A stretch of DNA of 64,000 bases, taken from Yoonia ponticola (lineage in GTDB: Bacteria > Pseudomonadota > Alphaproteobacteria > Rhodobacterales > Rhodobacteraceae). A program made the translations under genes and the position numbers. Position 1 is the stretch's first letter. The number at the start of each line of letters is the position of its first letter. This document shows, one piece after another, positions 45,707 to 53,889 of the stretch. The stretch covers positions 90,112 to 154,111 of the forward strand of contig NZ_JACIJM010000008.1 in NCBI RefSeq assembly GCF_014199395.1, written 5' to 3'. The notes under the pieces were generated by a model, which saw only the letters and a list, made by a program, of their open reading frames with translations, searched no databases and was not told the origin of the DNA.

Positions 45707-45736
45707 GTGTTACACGTGTAGCATCTGTGTGTTACA
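45707..45736 (+). promoter_or_regulatory. Putative integrase arm-type sites, left end
   Basis: GTGTTACA occurs at 45707-45714 and 45729-45736 (the latter within GTGTGTTACA), about 40-70 bp inside attL. The same octamer occurs twice inside the right end. This symmetrical placement fits arm-type binding sites of a tyrosine recombinase. Confidence 0.45.
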
Positions 45737-45784
45737 GTTTTGTGGTGCATTAGCGTTCCGAATCCTACTGTCCGTGCTTGCGGC

Positions 45785-45817
45785 AAAAAAAACCCGCCAG
45801 ACGGCGTGTCCAGCGGG
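45785..45817 (-). terminator. Intrinsic terminator of the leftward element transcripts
   Basis: On the minus strand CCCGCTGGAC (45817-45808) pairs with GTCTGGCGGG (45802-45793) through two wobbles, followed by eight T residues (45792-45785). It lies just past the last element gene and protects the tRNA gene from leftward transcription. Confidence 0.88.
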
Positions 45818-45839
45818 TCAGTGTTGAGCTTGCGGTCGA

Positions 45840-46166
45840 TTATGAGTGCAGTTCGACTTTCGCCAATTCGATCTGCTGTGCGTAATTTTCGGTTACCATT
45901 TTCTGAATCGTTGCAAGAACCGCCTCGTCTTCGTCGGAGAGGTCGTTGACCAGATTGCGTCTAGTGCGACTCATGTCCGCTTCTGCCATCTGGACCGGAT
46001 CACGGTCTGCGAGGCAGGACATTGGCCACAAGCCACCAATCTCACCGAGAGTCTCAATAAGCTGACTGCGCGGGTCTAGGCTCGGTGTTGGGTTCAGGAT
46101 CGCTTGTAACAGCAATTCATATGCGGCGTTTGGTAGGTAGTGATCTGTAGGGGCAGTATGGGCCAT
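45840..46166 (-). CDS. Hypothetical element protein, 108 residues
   Basis: The start MAHTAPTDHYLPNAAYELLL was chosen for a CGGAG site about 9 bases upstream; an upstream ATG would add 22 residues. The protein is acidic, with C-terminal helix-rich sequence DLSDEDEAVLATIQKMVTENYAQQIELAKVEL. No family is recognised. It is the last gene before the left-end terminator and is separated from its neighbour by a region of palindromes. Confidence 0.6.
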   Translation of the reverse strand: MAHTAPTDHYLPNAAYELLLQAILNPTPSLDPRSQLIETLGEIGGLWPMSCLADRDPVQMAEADMSRTRRNLVNDLSDEDEAVLATIQKMVTENYAQQIELAKVELHS

Positions 46167-46264
46167 GTGGGGCACTCCGGTAGGTGAAAAGGTATATGGC
46201 GCCAGAATCCTCTTTAGGCGTGACGAGCGCAAGCTCCAAATCGCACCTAATTCATTGTTTTTAA

Positions 46265-46278
46265 TAAGTAATTACTTA
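46265..46278. promoter_or_regulatory. 14-bp AT-rich perfect palindrome
   Basis: TAAGTAATTACTTA is a perfect palindrome, continued on its right by direct ACTT repeats. It lies about 100 bp upstream of the 108-residue gene and could be an operator or part of its promoter. Confidence 0.35.
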
Positions 46279-46290
46279 CTTACTTCTAGT

Positions 46291-46333
46291 CCGCCGGTCG
46301 TTTTCGGGGTCTAACATACTCGACGACCGGCGG
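46291..46333. repeat. GC-rich inverted repeat with 11-bp arms
   Basis: CCGCCGGTCGT (46291-46301) and ACGACCGGCGG (46323-46333) are exact reverse complements with a 21-nt loop. No T run follows on either strand, so a simple intrinsic terminator is not clear. Confidence 0.5.
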
Positions 46334-46355
46334 TGGAGAGAGCGGCAATGGCCGC

Positions 46356-46375
46356 GTGTGTTATTTATATCACAC
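46356..46375. promoter_or_regulatory. GTGTG...CACAC palindrome, sister of the one upstream of the portal gene
   Basis: GTGTGTT and TATCACAC halves surround an AT-rich centre; the stem extends to CGCGTGTG/CACACGCG (46353-46360, 46371-46378). The same two half-sequences occur at 58471-58492 across a promoter. A shared repressor is possible. Confidence 0.4.
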
Positions 46376-46382
46376 GCGTATC

Positions 46383-46865
46383 TCAGGTGCCAGAACTTTC
46401 AGCAGCCTTCCTTGCGGCGCGGCGTTGCCGTTCTCGCTCTGCATTAGCCTTTCGGCGATCTTCAATTTGTGTCGCGGTTAGGTTGGCGCGATGCTTTGCC
46501 TGTCGTTTCTTGGCTTCTTCCTTTTTACGAAGTGACATTGCCTCAACCGATAGGCCGGACACATAGGAGCGTACTTCGCGGTTTTCCCCCAGCGCCACCA
46601 TCACCGCATATTCCTTGCGCCGCCTTTCGTTCCATGTCCCATCAGCCTGGCGATCACGATCTTTCTTGCGGAGATTCTTAATGTGCGCGCTATTCCGATA
46701 CTCTTCTGACTCCGAGTAGTCGCGGTATTTTTGTGCTTCGTTATGGACTATCTCTCGGAATTTTTCGTTCTGGCTGGCCTCTGTGACGTCTGCGTCAAGC
46801 GTAGCCGTCGTGACTAACGATGTTTCTTGAGGGGCATCTACGTCGGACATCTGGTGTTTTTCCAT
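46383..46865 (-). CDS. Hypothetical highly charged element protein, 160 residues
   Basis: The protein is rich in Arg, Lys and Glu. Two charged helical segments are visible (HIKNLRKKDRDRQADGTWNERRRKEY and LRKKEEAKKRQAKHRANLTATQIEDRRKANAERERQRRAARKAAE). It resembles small coiled-coil or nucleic-acid-binding proteins, but no family is recognised. The start may be ATG 46865 or ATG 46850; neither has a good ribosome-binding site. It follows the 155-residue gene on the same strand. Confidence 0.6.
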   Translation of the reverse strand: MEKHQMSDVDAPQETSLVTTATLDADVTEASQNEKFREIVHNEAQKYRDYSESEEYRNSAHIKNLRKKDRDRQADGTWNERRRKEYAVMVALGENREVRSYVSGLSVEAMSLRKKEEAKKRQAKHRANLTATQIEDRRKANAERERQRRAARKAAESSGT

Positions 46866-46919
46866 TTTGTAAGAAAGTGAATTAAAGGGTCCGGTGTTGT
46901 TGCACTGGACCCTCTGCCT

Positions 46920-47378
46920 TTAGTCAGTCGTTACATTTTCGAGGGCGGCTTCGATCAGGTCCGCAAGGTCGGATGCAAGGTCAGGAGAAAGAACCTTTGT
47001 GATACTGTCGTTGCTAAGGGCCGGAATGGTGACCTTAACGGAGCGGACCTTTCGGGCGATCATAAAGTTTGAGGTGCTATCAATCATCAGAGGGAGTTTC
47101 TCTTTCGAGGACACATATTCGCGTAGGCGGGCGATCAAGCATTTTGCTGCGGGTGGCGTGAACGCGACATAGCTGCCTTCGTCAAAGCGGATAGCGAGGC
47201 CATCCGGTGCGGCCTTGATATCGATGTTGGGGATTGAGGGGGAGTCGATGACACCGGCGTGAGCAAGCTCACGGATCATTTGGCCGAAAGTTTCGGCGAG
47301 GTTTTTTCCACCAAAAGCTTGGGCGATCGTTCTTAGTTGCACTAGCCGTTCCGTTGGCAGTTGAAGGTTTGCTGGCAT
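46920..47378 (-). CDS. Hypothetical element protein, 152 residues
   Basis: The start MPANLQLPTERLVQLRT was chosen because AGGATGG lies about 7 bases upstream; an ATG three codons earlier is possible. The N-terminus (LPTERLVQLRTIAQAFGGKNLAETFGQMIREL) looks helical and could be a DNA-binding or dimerisation segment, but this is not certain. No family is recognised. It is first in the left-end group and follows a 600-bp non-coding region that probably holds its promoter. Confidence 0.6.
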   Translation of the reverse strand: MPANLQLPTERLVQLRTIAQAFGGKNLAETFGQMIRELAHAGVIDSPSIPNIDIKAAPDGLAIRFDEGSYVAFTPPAAKCLIARLREYVSSKEKLPLMIDSTSNFMIARKVRSVKVTIPALSNDSITKVLSPDLASDLADLIEAALENVTTD

Positions 47379-47485
47379 GGTTTCCATCCTATGAGGTTAT
47401 GACTCAATCTAATACTACTGTGACAAATTTACAAGGACTTTCTGGCCGCGCCGAGGACTTTTTCCCGCCTCGCTTCAGGGGGGGG

Positions 47486-47568
47486 GTGTCACGCTTTTCG
47501 TTCGTTATATTGGTATGTAATAATATATATTTAAGATATATATAACTTGACCGCGAAAAGTGTGACAC
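47486..47568. repeat. Long inverted repeat flanking AT-rich core
   Basis: GTGTCACGCTTTTCG (47486-47500) is the reverse complement of CGAAAAGTGTGACAC (47554-47568) apart from one base. The 53-bp centre is mostly A/T, including TAATATATATTTAAG. The layout resembles a regulated promoter or a melting region of an origin. Confidence 0.55.
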
Positions 47569-47650
47569 ACGTTTCACATATTGTCGTTGTGAAAGCTCAC
47601 AGGTACCCGTCCGGAATTTACGCAGACACCCTCACACTCGGATTCAGCCT

Positions 47651-47682
<32 letters not shown>

Positions 47683-47991
47683 GCTGCGCGCTCCTTCGTC
47701 GCTTGCCCCTCCTCGCTATCGCTCGTCGTTGGACTGGTTCTATCCTTCCACCTCCGGAATTTACCCTCTTTTGCCCAATCACACCTTCGGCGGTAAGAAT
47801 TCACAACGAAGACATGGCTCGCACATCAGATATTCCGCTCCCTCGGACTTTAGGCAGCAGGGTGACACGTAAGGGTGCGCCGTAGGGGCGCGTAGAGGCG
47901 CCTTAGAGCGGCGACTTGGTGTCGAGACTGACGTAGGTAGCCAAGATCGCACTGATCACCTGCAAGGGCTTAATATTCACGCCCCCTAAAT

Positions 47992-50376
47992 TCATCGCCT
48001 CCCTTGATTCAGCATGTTTCCGGGTCGCAACTGCTTCCGGATTTGTTCGACCACGACACTCTTCATCGACTGCTCAACCTCACGTGCCATCTGCTTGGCA
48101 AGATCAGCGTTCTGGACCGAAGTTCCACCGCTCGCGTTGACCGTCACCGGCGCGTTGATGTTGACCGATTGCTGAGACTGTGACGGTGTCGCGATCAACG
48201 GCTTGGTCGAGCTGCCCACGAAACCACCGGATGCATACCCCTTCAACGCAGATGTGTGCAGCGCGTCGAGATTGGAGACGCCCAACTTTCGGGTTGCAGC
48301 TGCACTCACTACGTATTCGCCGCGATGCACGACACCGGCGGGATCGTGTTTCCCACCATGACCTGTGTAACCACCGTCCGAAAAGCCTCCGGATAGCGCT
48401 TTACCTATAAAGCCGATGACGTTCCCAGCAGCGCCGCCATTTTCACCAATCGCCATCAACCGCTTTTGTAGAGCGACCTTTGCCATCTGTAACAGCAATC
48501 CACCAAGCGCTTGTGTCGCGGTCATTGAGCCTGACGCCATCTGTGTGAAGATACCTGCCACGGCTTGTGCACCTTCGCGACCAGCGTCCTGAATGGCGCG
48601 GATACGATCGGCAGCTTGATCGGCGGCCACCCCCGCGCGGGTCTGCGCAGCGGCGAGGTCAGTGATCTGAGCTTCAAGCTCTGGCGTCAGCGCAAGCCCT
48701 GAGCGATGCGCAGCCATCAGCAGGTCAGCCTTGGCTTGTGCGAACTCCATTGCGTCACCGTAATCTTCGCCGGAAGCGGCAACCGCAAGCAACGCCTGTG
48801 CCTCAGCTTTCAGTGCCGCTGTTTCTTCGGTGATGCTGGCAATCTCTTTTATATAGTCAGACTGTGTCTTGCGCTCACTTCGGCCACCACCAACACTATC
48901 GGCATTTTCCGGTTCTGGTGGTGGCGGTAGGTCAGGCACACCAAGTTCAAAAGGCGCGGCTTGAGGCCGTGGCGACACTAAAACAGGTTTGGTGGTCGCA
49001 GGGTTCACTAGTTCTTCGTTGGCCGGATCATCCCAAAAGCTGCCAACCTCACGCGCCACGGTCACCGGCACCGTTGTCCCGCGCGGGTCCGCTCCGGGCA
49101 ATGTAGCTCGTAACGTTCTTGCGAACCCGATTGCCTCACCCAGCTTCCTGATCAAGCCGCCAACACCGGCGATAGCACCACTGAACTCGACACGGTCAAT
49201 TGCATCAATCTCGGCAAAGGCGGTCTGGGCCTGTGATGTGAGGTCAGCCATGCCTGTTTCGAACGCTTCGGCGTCAATGTTGCCTTCACGCATGTCACCA
49301 CTGAGCTGACGTAAGTTACGCGCTACATCGGCAATTGCGGTCGCTTGGTCATCATAGCCAAAACTACGCATGATGTTGGACGCTTGCTCCAACTGTTGCG
49401 CGACCACGTCGCCCTGATCGCCCAATGTCTCATACCGCTGTCGCAGCTGACCAATAGCCTCAGCGTTCTGATCGGCGGCATCTGTTGTAGCCTCTATCTC
49501 GGCGACCACGCCGTCACCCAAAAGGCTACGTGCCTGCGCGGACGATCGGAACATGTCGTCGAGGTCTTCACGCATTGTGACGATCCTCACAGCTGCGTCT
49601 GCCGCTTCTACGGAAAAGGTCTTGAACCAGTTTGAAGTCCGCGTGGTTAGCGCAGCCCAACGGCGATCCAATTCCTGCGCCTTTTCGATCAAGTCTGCGT
49701 CCAACACAGCGCCGGTGTCACGCGCCTGTTGCATCATATTGCGCAATCCGGTCTCGCCAGTGCCGATCAATTCGACAAAGCGTTCACCGGCGCTGCCACC
49801 AAAGATTTCATCAGCGATACGGATTTGACCCGCTTTGTCGACATCTTCGAGGCGACCAATGATCTCCAGCAACAGTTCTGACGGGTTCTTGAGCTTCGCT
49901 TGAAGGTCTGATGCGCTGTATCCCAGACGGCCAAACGCCTCTGCCGCCGGTCCTGATTTGGTGAGAATGAACTCATCGCTGCGAAGGTTCAGCTCTTTGA
50001 GGCCATCAACAATGGCATCAATACCGATGCGGTTTTGTTGACCGACAAACTTCCACTGTTGAAGTGCGTCGAGGGAGACACCGGCGCGCTTGGCTTCGTC
50101 ACCTAGGCTGGCGACCTGCCCAATAGAGGCCTGCATATTCTTGATTGTGTCAGCAGCGAGCAATCCACCAAGCAACGGTAGCGCCATACGTTTGAGGGAC
50201 GCAGCGACGCCGTCTGCCGCTTTGCCGTAGCTGGCTCGCACACGCTGTGCGCTTTGTTCAGCACGTTGCTCCATCTGGCTAGAGCTGCTGCGCTGGATAG
50301 AATTGGCGCGCTTCAAACCACGCTCAAGTTTATCAATTCGGGCTTCCACATCGACGATAAGGCCGGGCAATGACAT
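47992..50376 (-). CDS. Phage tail tape measure-like protein
   Basis: 794 residues. The N-terminus carries IDKLERGLKRANSIQRSSSSQMEQRAEQ, then a hydrophobic segment (ALPLLGGLLAADTI) and long helical stretches, and the centre is Pro-rich. The C-terminus has the tape-measure/minor-tail signature GGFSDGGYTGHGGKHDPAGVVHRGEYVVSAAATRKLG. It is short for a tape measure of a siphophage. It is the last gene of the structural operon, after TerL, and no major tail or tail-tip gene accompanies it, so its partner tail is unclear. Confidence 0.85.
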   Translation of the reverse strand: MSLPGLIVDVEARIDKLERGLKRANSIQRSSSSQMEQRAEQSAQRVRASYGKAADGVAASLKRMALPLLGGLLAADTIKNMQASIGQVASLGDEAKRAGVSLDALQQWKFVGQQNRIGIDAIVDGLKELNLRSDEFILTKSGPAAEAFGRLGYSASDLQAKLKNPSELLLEIIGRLEDVDKAGQIRIADEIFGGSAGERFVELIGTGETGLRNMMQQARDTGAVLDADLIEKAQELDRRWAALTTRTSNWFKTFSVEAADAAVRIVTMREDLDDMFRSSAQARSLLGDGVVAEIEATTDAADQNAEAIGQLRQRYETLGDQGDVVAQQLEQASNIMRSFGYDDQATAIADVARNLRQLSGDMREGNIDAEAFETGMADLTSQAQTAFAEIDAIDRVEFSGAIAGVGGLIRKLGEAIGFARTLRATLPGADPRGTTVPVTVAREVGSFWDDPANEELVNPATTKPVLVSPRPQAAPFELGVPDLPPPPEPENADSVGGGRSERKTQSDYIKEIASITEETAALKAEAQALLAVAASGEDYGDAMEFAQAKADLLMAAHRSGLALTPELEAQITDLAAAQTRAGVAADQAADRIRAIQDAGREGAQAVAGIFTQMASGSMTATQALGGLLLQMAKVALQKRLMAIGENGGAAGNVIGFIGKALSGGFSDGGYTGHGGKHDPAGVVHRGEYVVSAAATRKLGVSNLDALHTSALKGYASGGFVGSSTKPLIATPSQSQQSVNINAPVTVNASGGTSVQNADLAKQMAREVEQSMKSVVVEQIRKQLRPGNMLNQGRR

Positions 50377-50387
50377 TGGGTCTTTCC

Positions 50388-52043
50388 TTAAAAAATGAAC
50401 AGGCCGTCGCTTTCGGCGGCGTTGTATTTGCTGTTGTTGGTTTCGGCTGCGCAGGCGCGTGACACGGCCATAGCGGCGGCAATCGCGCCGTCGATACGGT
50501 CTGTTTTCTTACCTTTGTGCATGCGGATCAGGCCAGACGTGGGATTTCGGGATGCGACCACGCTGTCAAAGTGCTGTCGCAGTGCGGCATGATCCGCATG
50601 CCGGATCAGTTCGCCGTTTACGGTGCGCTCAAGATCACCAGCGGCAACGCCCATATTGAGCGGCGTTTGCCGGAATTCGATTACCGGCAAGCTGTCATCG
50701 TGAAGGTTCTGCATCAGACGACGGGCAAGGTGTGGGTCTACCGCGATCTCATGGACATCATGCGCGGCGCAAAGTTCGCGGATCGTGTCTTCGATCATTG
50801 CTTGGTCAATGATTGGACCGTCGCAAGCTGTGATTAGGCCATCATCACGCCATTGCTCGTAAGGTAGGCCGTCACGATCAGCGCGATCCTTCAGGTCGTC
50901 GTTTGGAACGAACAGCCAAGGACAAATCGTGATTTGTCCGTCGTTATGACGCCAAGCCGCCACAACTGCCGACAGGTCGCCAGACAGGGACAAGTCCACC
51001 CCCAGATAACACGGCAGGCCTTCCAGTTCGCTAGGTTCATGGTCAAAGGTGCGCCGGTCGTACGTGGTCATGTCGAACAATGGATCGCGGCTGTTCGCCT
51101 GCCATACGTTCAGGTTGAATTGAAGGAATGCGGCTTTGTCGGCAGGTTTGTTCTCGGCCTCTTTCGCCAGACTGCGCAGGCCGACGAGAGAAGGGAAGCC
51201 GTGGGCCAAGCCGGGGTTTACTTTGTGCCAGACCGCTTCATCCTGCCAGTCGTCATCAGTGTCAGCTTGGAACAAGATCGGCAGATAGGCGGGGTTGTCG
51301 ATTTCACCCAAAGCCACGCGGCGGGCATAGTTGTATTGTTCAGCCGCGAGCGTCTCGGCACCGCGACCGGCAGTTGTGGCGATCACCGTAAGGCTGTCGT
51401 CTACTTTCGCTGCACCTGATCTTAGAGCCTCCCAAAGGTCGCGACCTTTCCAGATGTGGATTTCGTCAATCAGGGTGAAGGTGGGTGTCAGACCGTGGGC
51501 TGCACCGCCATCGCTAGACAAGGCACGCAGTGTCACGCTTTCCGCCTTGAAGACGATCTGCTTGGCGGAATTGAACGCGTCATAGATGCGCGTTGCAGCG
51601 ATCAGGCGTTTATCTTGACGCACGATATTTGCAGCTTCACGAAAGCCAATTCCGGCCTGTTCGCGATCAGCGGCAGCAAACAAGACTTGACCGGCTGGCA
51701 CGCGCTCGGGGCCAATGGTGTGTAGCAGGGCCAAAGCGGCGGCGAGCGATGTTTTTCGGTTGCCACGTGGCACTAGCAAGAACACGTTCTGCACAATCCT
51801 GCGGCCATCGGGGTGCCGTGGGCCATAGATGCGGCGCACGATCCGTTCCTGCCACGGCGCGAGCTGAAAGCCACCATTTGGCGCGTCACTGTTCGGGTGT
51901 CTTAGACGCTTTAAGAACGTGACTGCGCGTTCGCCGTATCCCATTGGATCAGCGATTGGGCTGCCATCATAAATCCACGCCGGAGAGGCGCTAGGCGATA
52001 CGGATTCCGCCTGTGTTGTATCTATGGAAGCCAGCGCGTTCAC
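50388..52043 (-). CDS. Phage terminase large subunit
   Basis: 551 residues. It is the ATPase-nuclease motor that packages DNA. The ATPase part has FLLVPRGNRKTSLAAA as a variant Walker A and FTLIDEIHIW as Walker B. The nuclease part has the acidic residues in GVDLSLSGDLSAVV, AVDPHLARRLM and KTDRIDGAIAAAMA. It matches the HK97/P27-associated Terminase_1 family. It follows TerS by 3 bp and precedes the tape measure gene by 11 bp; in ordinary siphophages it would precede the portal gene. Confidence 0.92.
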   Translation of the reverse strand: MNALASIDTTQAESVSPSASPAWIYDGSPIADPMGYGERAVTFLKRLRHPNSDAPNGGFQLAPWQERIVRRIYGPRHPDGRRIVQNVFLLVPRGNRKTSLAAALALLHTIGPERVPAGQVLFAAADREQAGIGFREAANIVRQDKRLIAATRIYDAFNSAKQIVFKAESVTLRALSSDGGAAHGLTPTFTLIDEIHIWKGRDLWEALRSGAAKVDDSLTVIATTAGRGAETLAAEQYNYARRVALGEIDNPAYLPILFQADTDDDWQDEAVWHKVNPGLAHGFPSLVGLRSLAKEAENKPADKAAFLQFNLNVWQANSRDPLFDMTTYDRRTFDHEPSELEGLPCYLGVDLSLSGDLSAVVAAWRHNDGQITICPWLFVPNDDLKDRADRDGLPYEQWRDDGLITACDGPIIDQAMIEDTIRELCAAHDVHEIAVDPHLARRLMQNLHDDSLPVIEFRQTPLNMGVAAGDLERTVNGELIRHADHAALRQHFDSVVASRNPTSGLIRMHKGKKTDRIDGAIAAAMAVSRACAAETNNSKYNAAESDGLFIF

Positions 52044-52046
52044 GGT

Positions 52047-52442
52047 TCAGCAGACGTTCAAGGGGTTGTCGTCTACCGCGTCGTCATCGCTGTTGCTGCC
52101 TATACGGGCGCGGCTAGTGGGTGTCAGGCCATATTCAGCCGCAAGCTGGCGAGCTGTTTGTGCCGCACGGTTTTGCACGCCAAACAATTTTGGATCAATG
52201 TCGCCTGCGTTCAATGCGCGGTTGGTCTCTATCTCTCGCACTGTGCCGATCATCATGCAGTAGTTTTCCACACCGGCAAGATCAGCCTTGGTCAGCACGC
52301 GGTCTTTGATCATCCGCGGCATGATCCGCTTCCATTCCGCCGCGGCGTATGGCGAGAAGTAGGAGGGCACTTGCGGCGCTTTGGTAAGCGCGTCTTTCGA
52401 TCTCGATACGGGCGGCTTAACGCCACGCAGGTGCTTGCTCAT
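52047..52442 (-). CDS. Phage terminase small subunit (P27 family)
   Basis: 131 residues. SRSKDALTKAPQVPSYFSPYAAAEWKRIMPRMIKDRVLTKADLAGVENYCMMIGTVREIE is the P27-family core: a loop, the A-x-x-x-W motif and two helices. It recognises packaging sites and hands DNA to TerL. It overlaps the head-closure gene by 4 bp, so terminases are read late in the operon. Confidence 0.85.
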   Translation of the reverse strand: MSKHLRGVKPPVSRSKDALTKAPQVPSYFSPYAAAEWKRIMPRMIKDRVLTKADLAGVENYCMMIGTVREIETNRALNAGDIDPKLFGVQNRAAQTARQLAAEYGLTPTSRARIGSNSDDDAVDDNPLNVC

Positions 52443-52780
52443 GAATGCACCTCGTTCACGGCGTTGATGCAGTGAAGCTCCAGACCAAGCCGATCCAGCG
52501 GCACGATCTTTGCAATCCGGTAAGTGCGATCTGCATGGATCAGACGCAGGTCAGTGTTGATCCATTTGCACGCCCACAACCGGAAAACCTTTCGATCTTC
52601 TGTGTGCTCTGTTCCGCTCAAGAACGTCTCTGCACTTTCTTGCACCAACTCGGCACGCAAGGTTTTTCCCTGCATCCATTGCACCAATACCGCACCAGAA
52701 GGCTGTACTGTTTCGACTTTGCGTTCAAAGGTGACCTGTTCACGCAACGCACCTGCTTTGATCAAGGTCATACGCGCCAC
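52439..52780 (-). CDS. Phage head closure / head-tail adaptor protein
   Basis: 113 residues. The pattern AGALREQVTFERKVETVQPSGAVLVQWMQGKTLRAELVQ, followed by FRLWACKWINTDLRLIHADRTYRIAKI, is that of SPP1 gp16-type head closure proteins (Phage_H_T_join). It seals the connector after packaging. Overlaps with both neighbours (13 bp and 4 bp) show tight coupling. Confidence 0.85.
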   Translation of the reverse strand: MARMTLIKAGALREQVTFERKVETVQPSGAVLVQWMQGKTLRAELVQESAETFLSGTEHTEDRKVFRLWACKWINTDLRLIHADRTYRIAKIVPLDRLGLELHCINAVNEVHS

Positions 52781-53190
52781 CGGATGATAGCTTCGATTTC
52801 GAGAAGGCCATGGGTGTAGGAAAGTTCCGGCTGCACATCGCGCAACCAGATCATGCGTGGCTGGTCTAAGCTGTCGATTTCAAAGCCGTCGTGTGTGTCA
52901 GACATGGCGAGCACGGCTTGCGCTACGGCAAAGCCGATAGCTTTCGCGGTGTCCGCACCGTCTTCGATGGCCCAGATATGCACATCAAGGTTGATCTGTG
53001 CCAAGTGCTGATCTCCGGCTGCACGTCCAAGATATTCTGTGCTGGCACCGGACATGATCACACATGCGTGCTTGTCAGGGCGCGTTGATCCAGATCGGAT
53101 GTTTGCAGGCTGCACCAACGCAGTCACAGCAGTGTCCGTGATCAACGTGGTACGTAGTGCGGTCTGTAAGCTGACACTCGGTTCGATCAT
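52768..53190 (-). CDS. DUF3168 protein (tail terminator / tail completion family)
   Basis: 140 residues. LQTALRTTLITDTAVTALVQPANI at the start and MIWLRDVQPELSYTHGLLEIEAIIRWRV at the end are typical of DUF3168, related to the lambda gpU/HK97 gp10-neighbour tail terminator proteins. Its presence implies an interface for a siphovirus-type tail. It overlaps the gp10 gene by 4 bp. Confidence 0.85.
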   Translation of the reverse strand: MIEPSVSLQTALRTTLITDTAVTALVQPANIRSGSTRPDKHACVIMSGASTEYLGRAAGDQHLAQINLDVHIWAIEDGADTAKAIGFAVAQAVLAMSDTHDGFEIDSLDQPRMIWLRDVQPELSYTHGLLEIEAIIRWRV

Positions 53191-53600
53191 TGGCCGCCTG
53201 CTTTCTTGATCGCCTTGGTCACTGCCGATGCGATCCGGCGCATAACCTTAGCCTTCTTAAGGCGGAATGCGGGGCGCATGAATGGCTGTGCCTCATGGTG
53301 CGCGGTGCCAAATTCTTGCAAGTGGCCGTGCCTTACGTCTGTATTACCAACGGTCACTGCCGCTTGATTGGCTTTCAACGTCACTGATCCACCTGCTGAA
53401 TATGGTGGTGTGGTTTCATTGGGGCCAGTCACGGCAATACTGCCCAGCAGGTCGCCATCGCGCTCCGGAACGAGCATTTCCATCGCGTCTGCGATGTCGT
53501 GCGCACCATTGATTAGCGCAGGGCGTAGCTCTGTCAGAACTTCGTTTGGTATCTGCAGCAGACGCCTTTCGAGGTCTGCCGATCCTTTAAGCCGCGACAT
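53187..53600 (-). CDS. HK97 gp10-like phage protein
   Basis: 137 residues from the ATG giving MSRLKGSADLERRLLQIP; a longer frame upstream overlaps the gp6 gene without homology. LVPERDGDLLGSIAV, VGNTDVRHGHLQEFGTAHHEAQPFMRPAF is the diagnostic gp10 region. The family belongs to the neck and tail completion proteins. It overlaps the connector gene by 14 bp. Confidence 0.88.
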   Translation of the reverse strand: MSRLKGSADLERRLLQIPNEVLTELRPALINGAHDIADAMEMLVPERDGDLLGSIAVTGPNETTPPYSAGGSVTLKANQAAVTVGNTDVRHGHLQEFGTAHHEAQPFMRPAFRLKKAKVMRRIASAVTKAIKKAGGQ

Positions 53601-53889
53601 GACCAACCACGCTTTCACGGTAAGGACGCACGAGGTCCAATACGCCGAAGGGAACGGCTGTAAGGCGCACGTCAGTCGCAGCTTCGCGCTGGACATACCA
53701 ATAGGCCGCGAGCTGCACGGCGGCTTCAGTGAGCGACGCAGGGACCGGATCGCGAACCGCGAAAGAGAGACCGGTAAAGTTTCCGATCCATTCTTCGGCC
53801 ACTGCCAGCTTATGTGTCAGCAGGTCGTCATCTAGGTCGTGTTCGATTGTCAGTTGCGCCTTAAGCAAGGCGATGGGTGTGATCGTCAT
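53587..53889 (-). CDS. Phage head-tail connector protein (gp6 family)
   Basis: 100 residues: IALLKAQLTIEHDLDDDLLTHKLAVAEEWIGNFTGL, then a helix LTEAAVQLAAYWYVQREA and the C-terminal GVLDLVRPYRE. This is the gp6-like helical connector that forms a ring below the portal. Its ATG overlaps the stop of the HTH gene by 4 bp. Confidence 0.88.
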   Translation of the reverse strand: MTITPIALLKAQLTIEHDLDDDLLTHKLAVAEEWIGNFTGLSFAVRDPVPASLTEAAVQLAAYWYVQREAATDVRLTAVPFGVLDLVRPYRESVVGHVAA

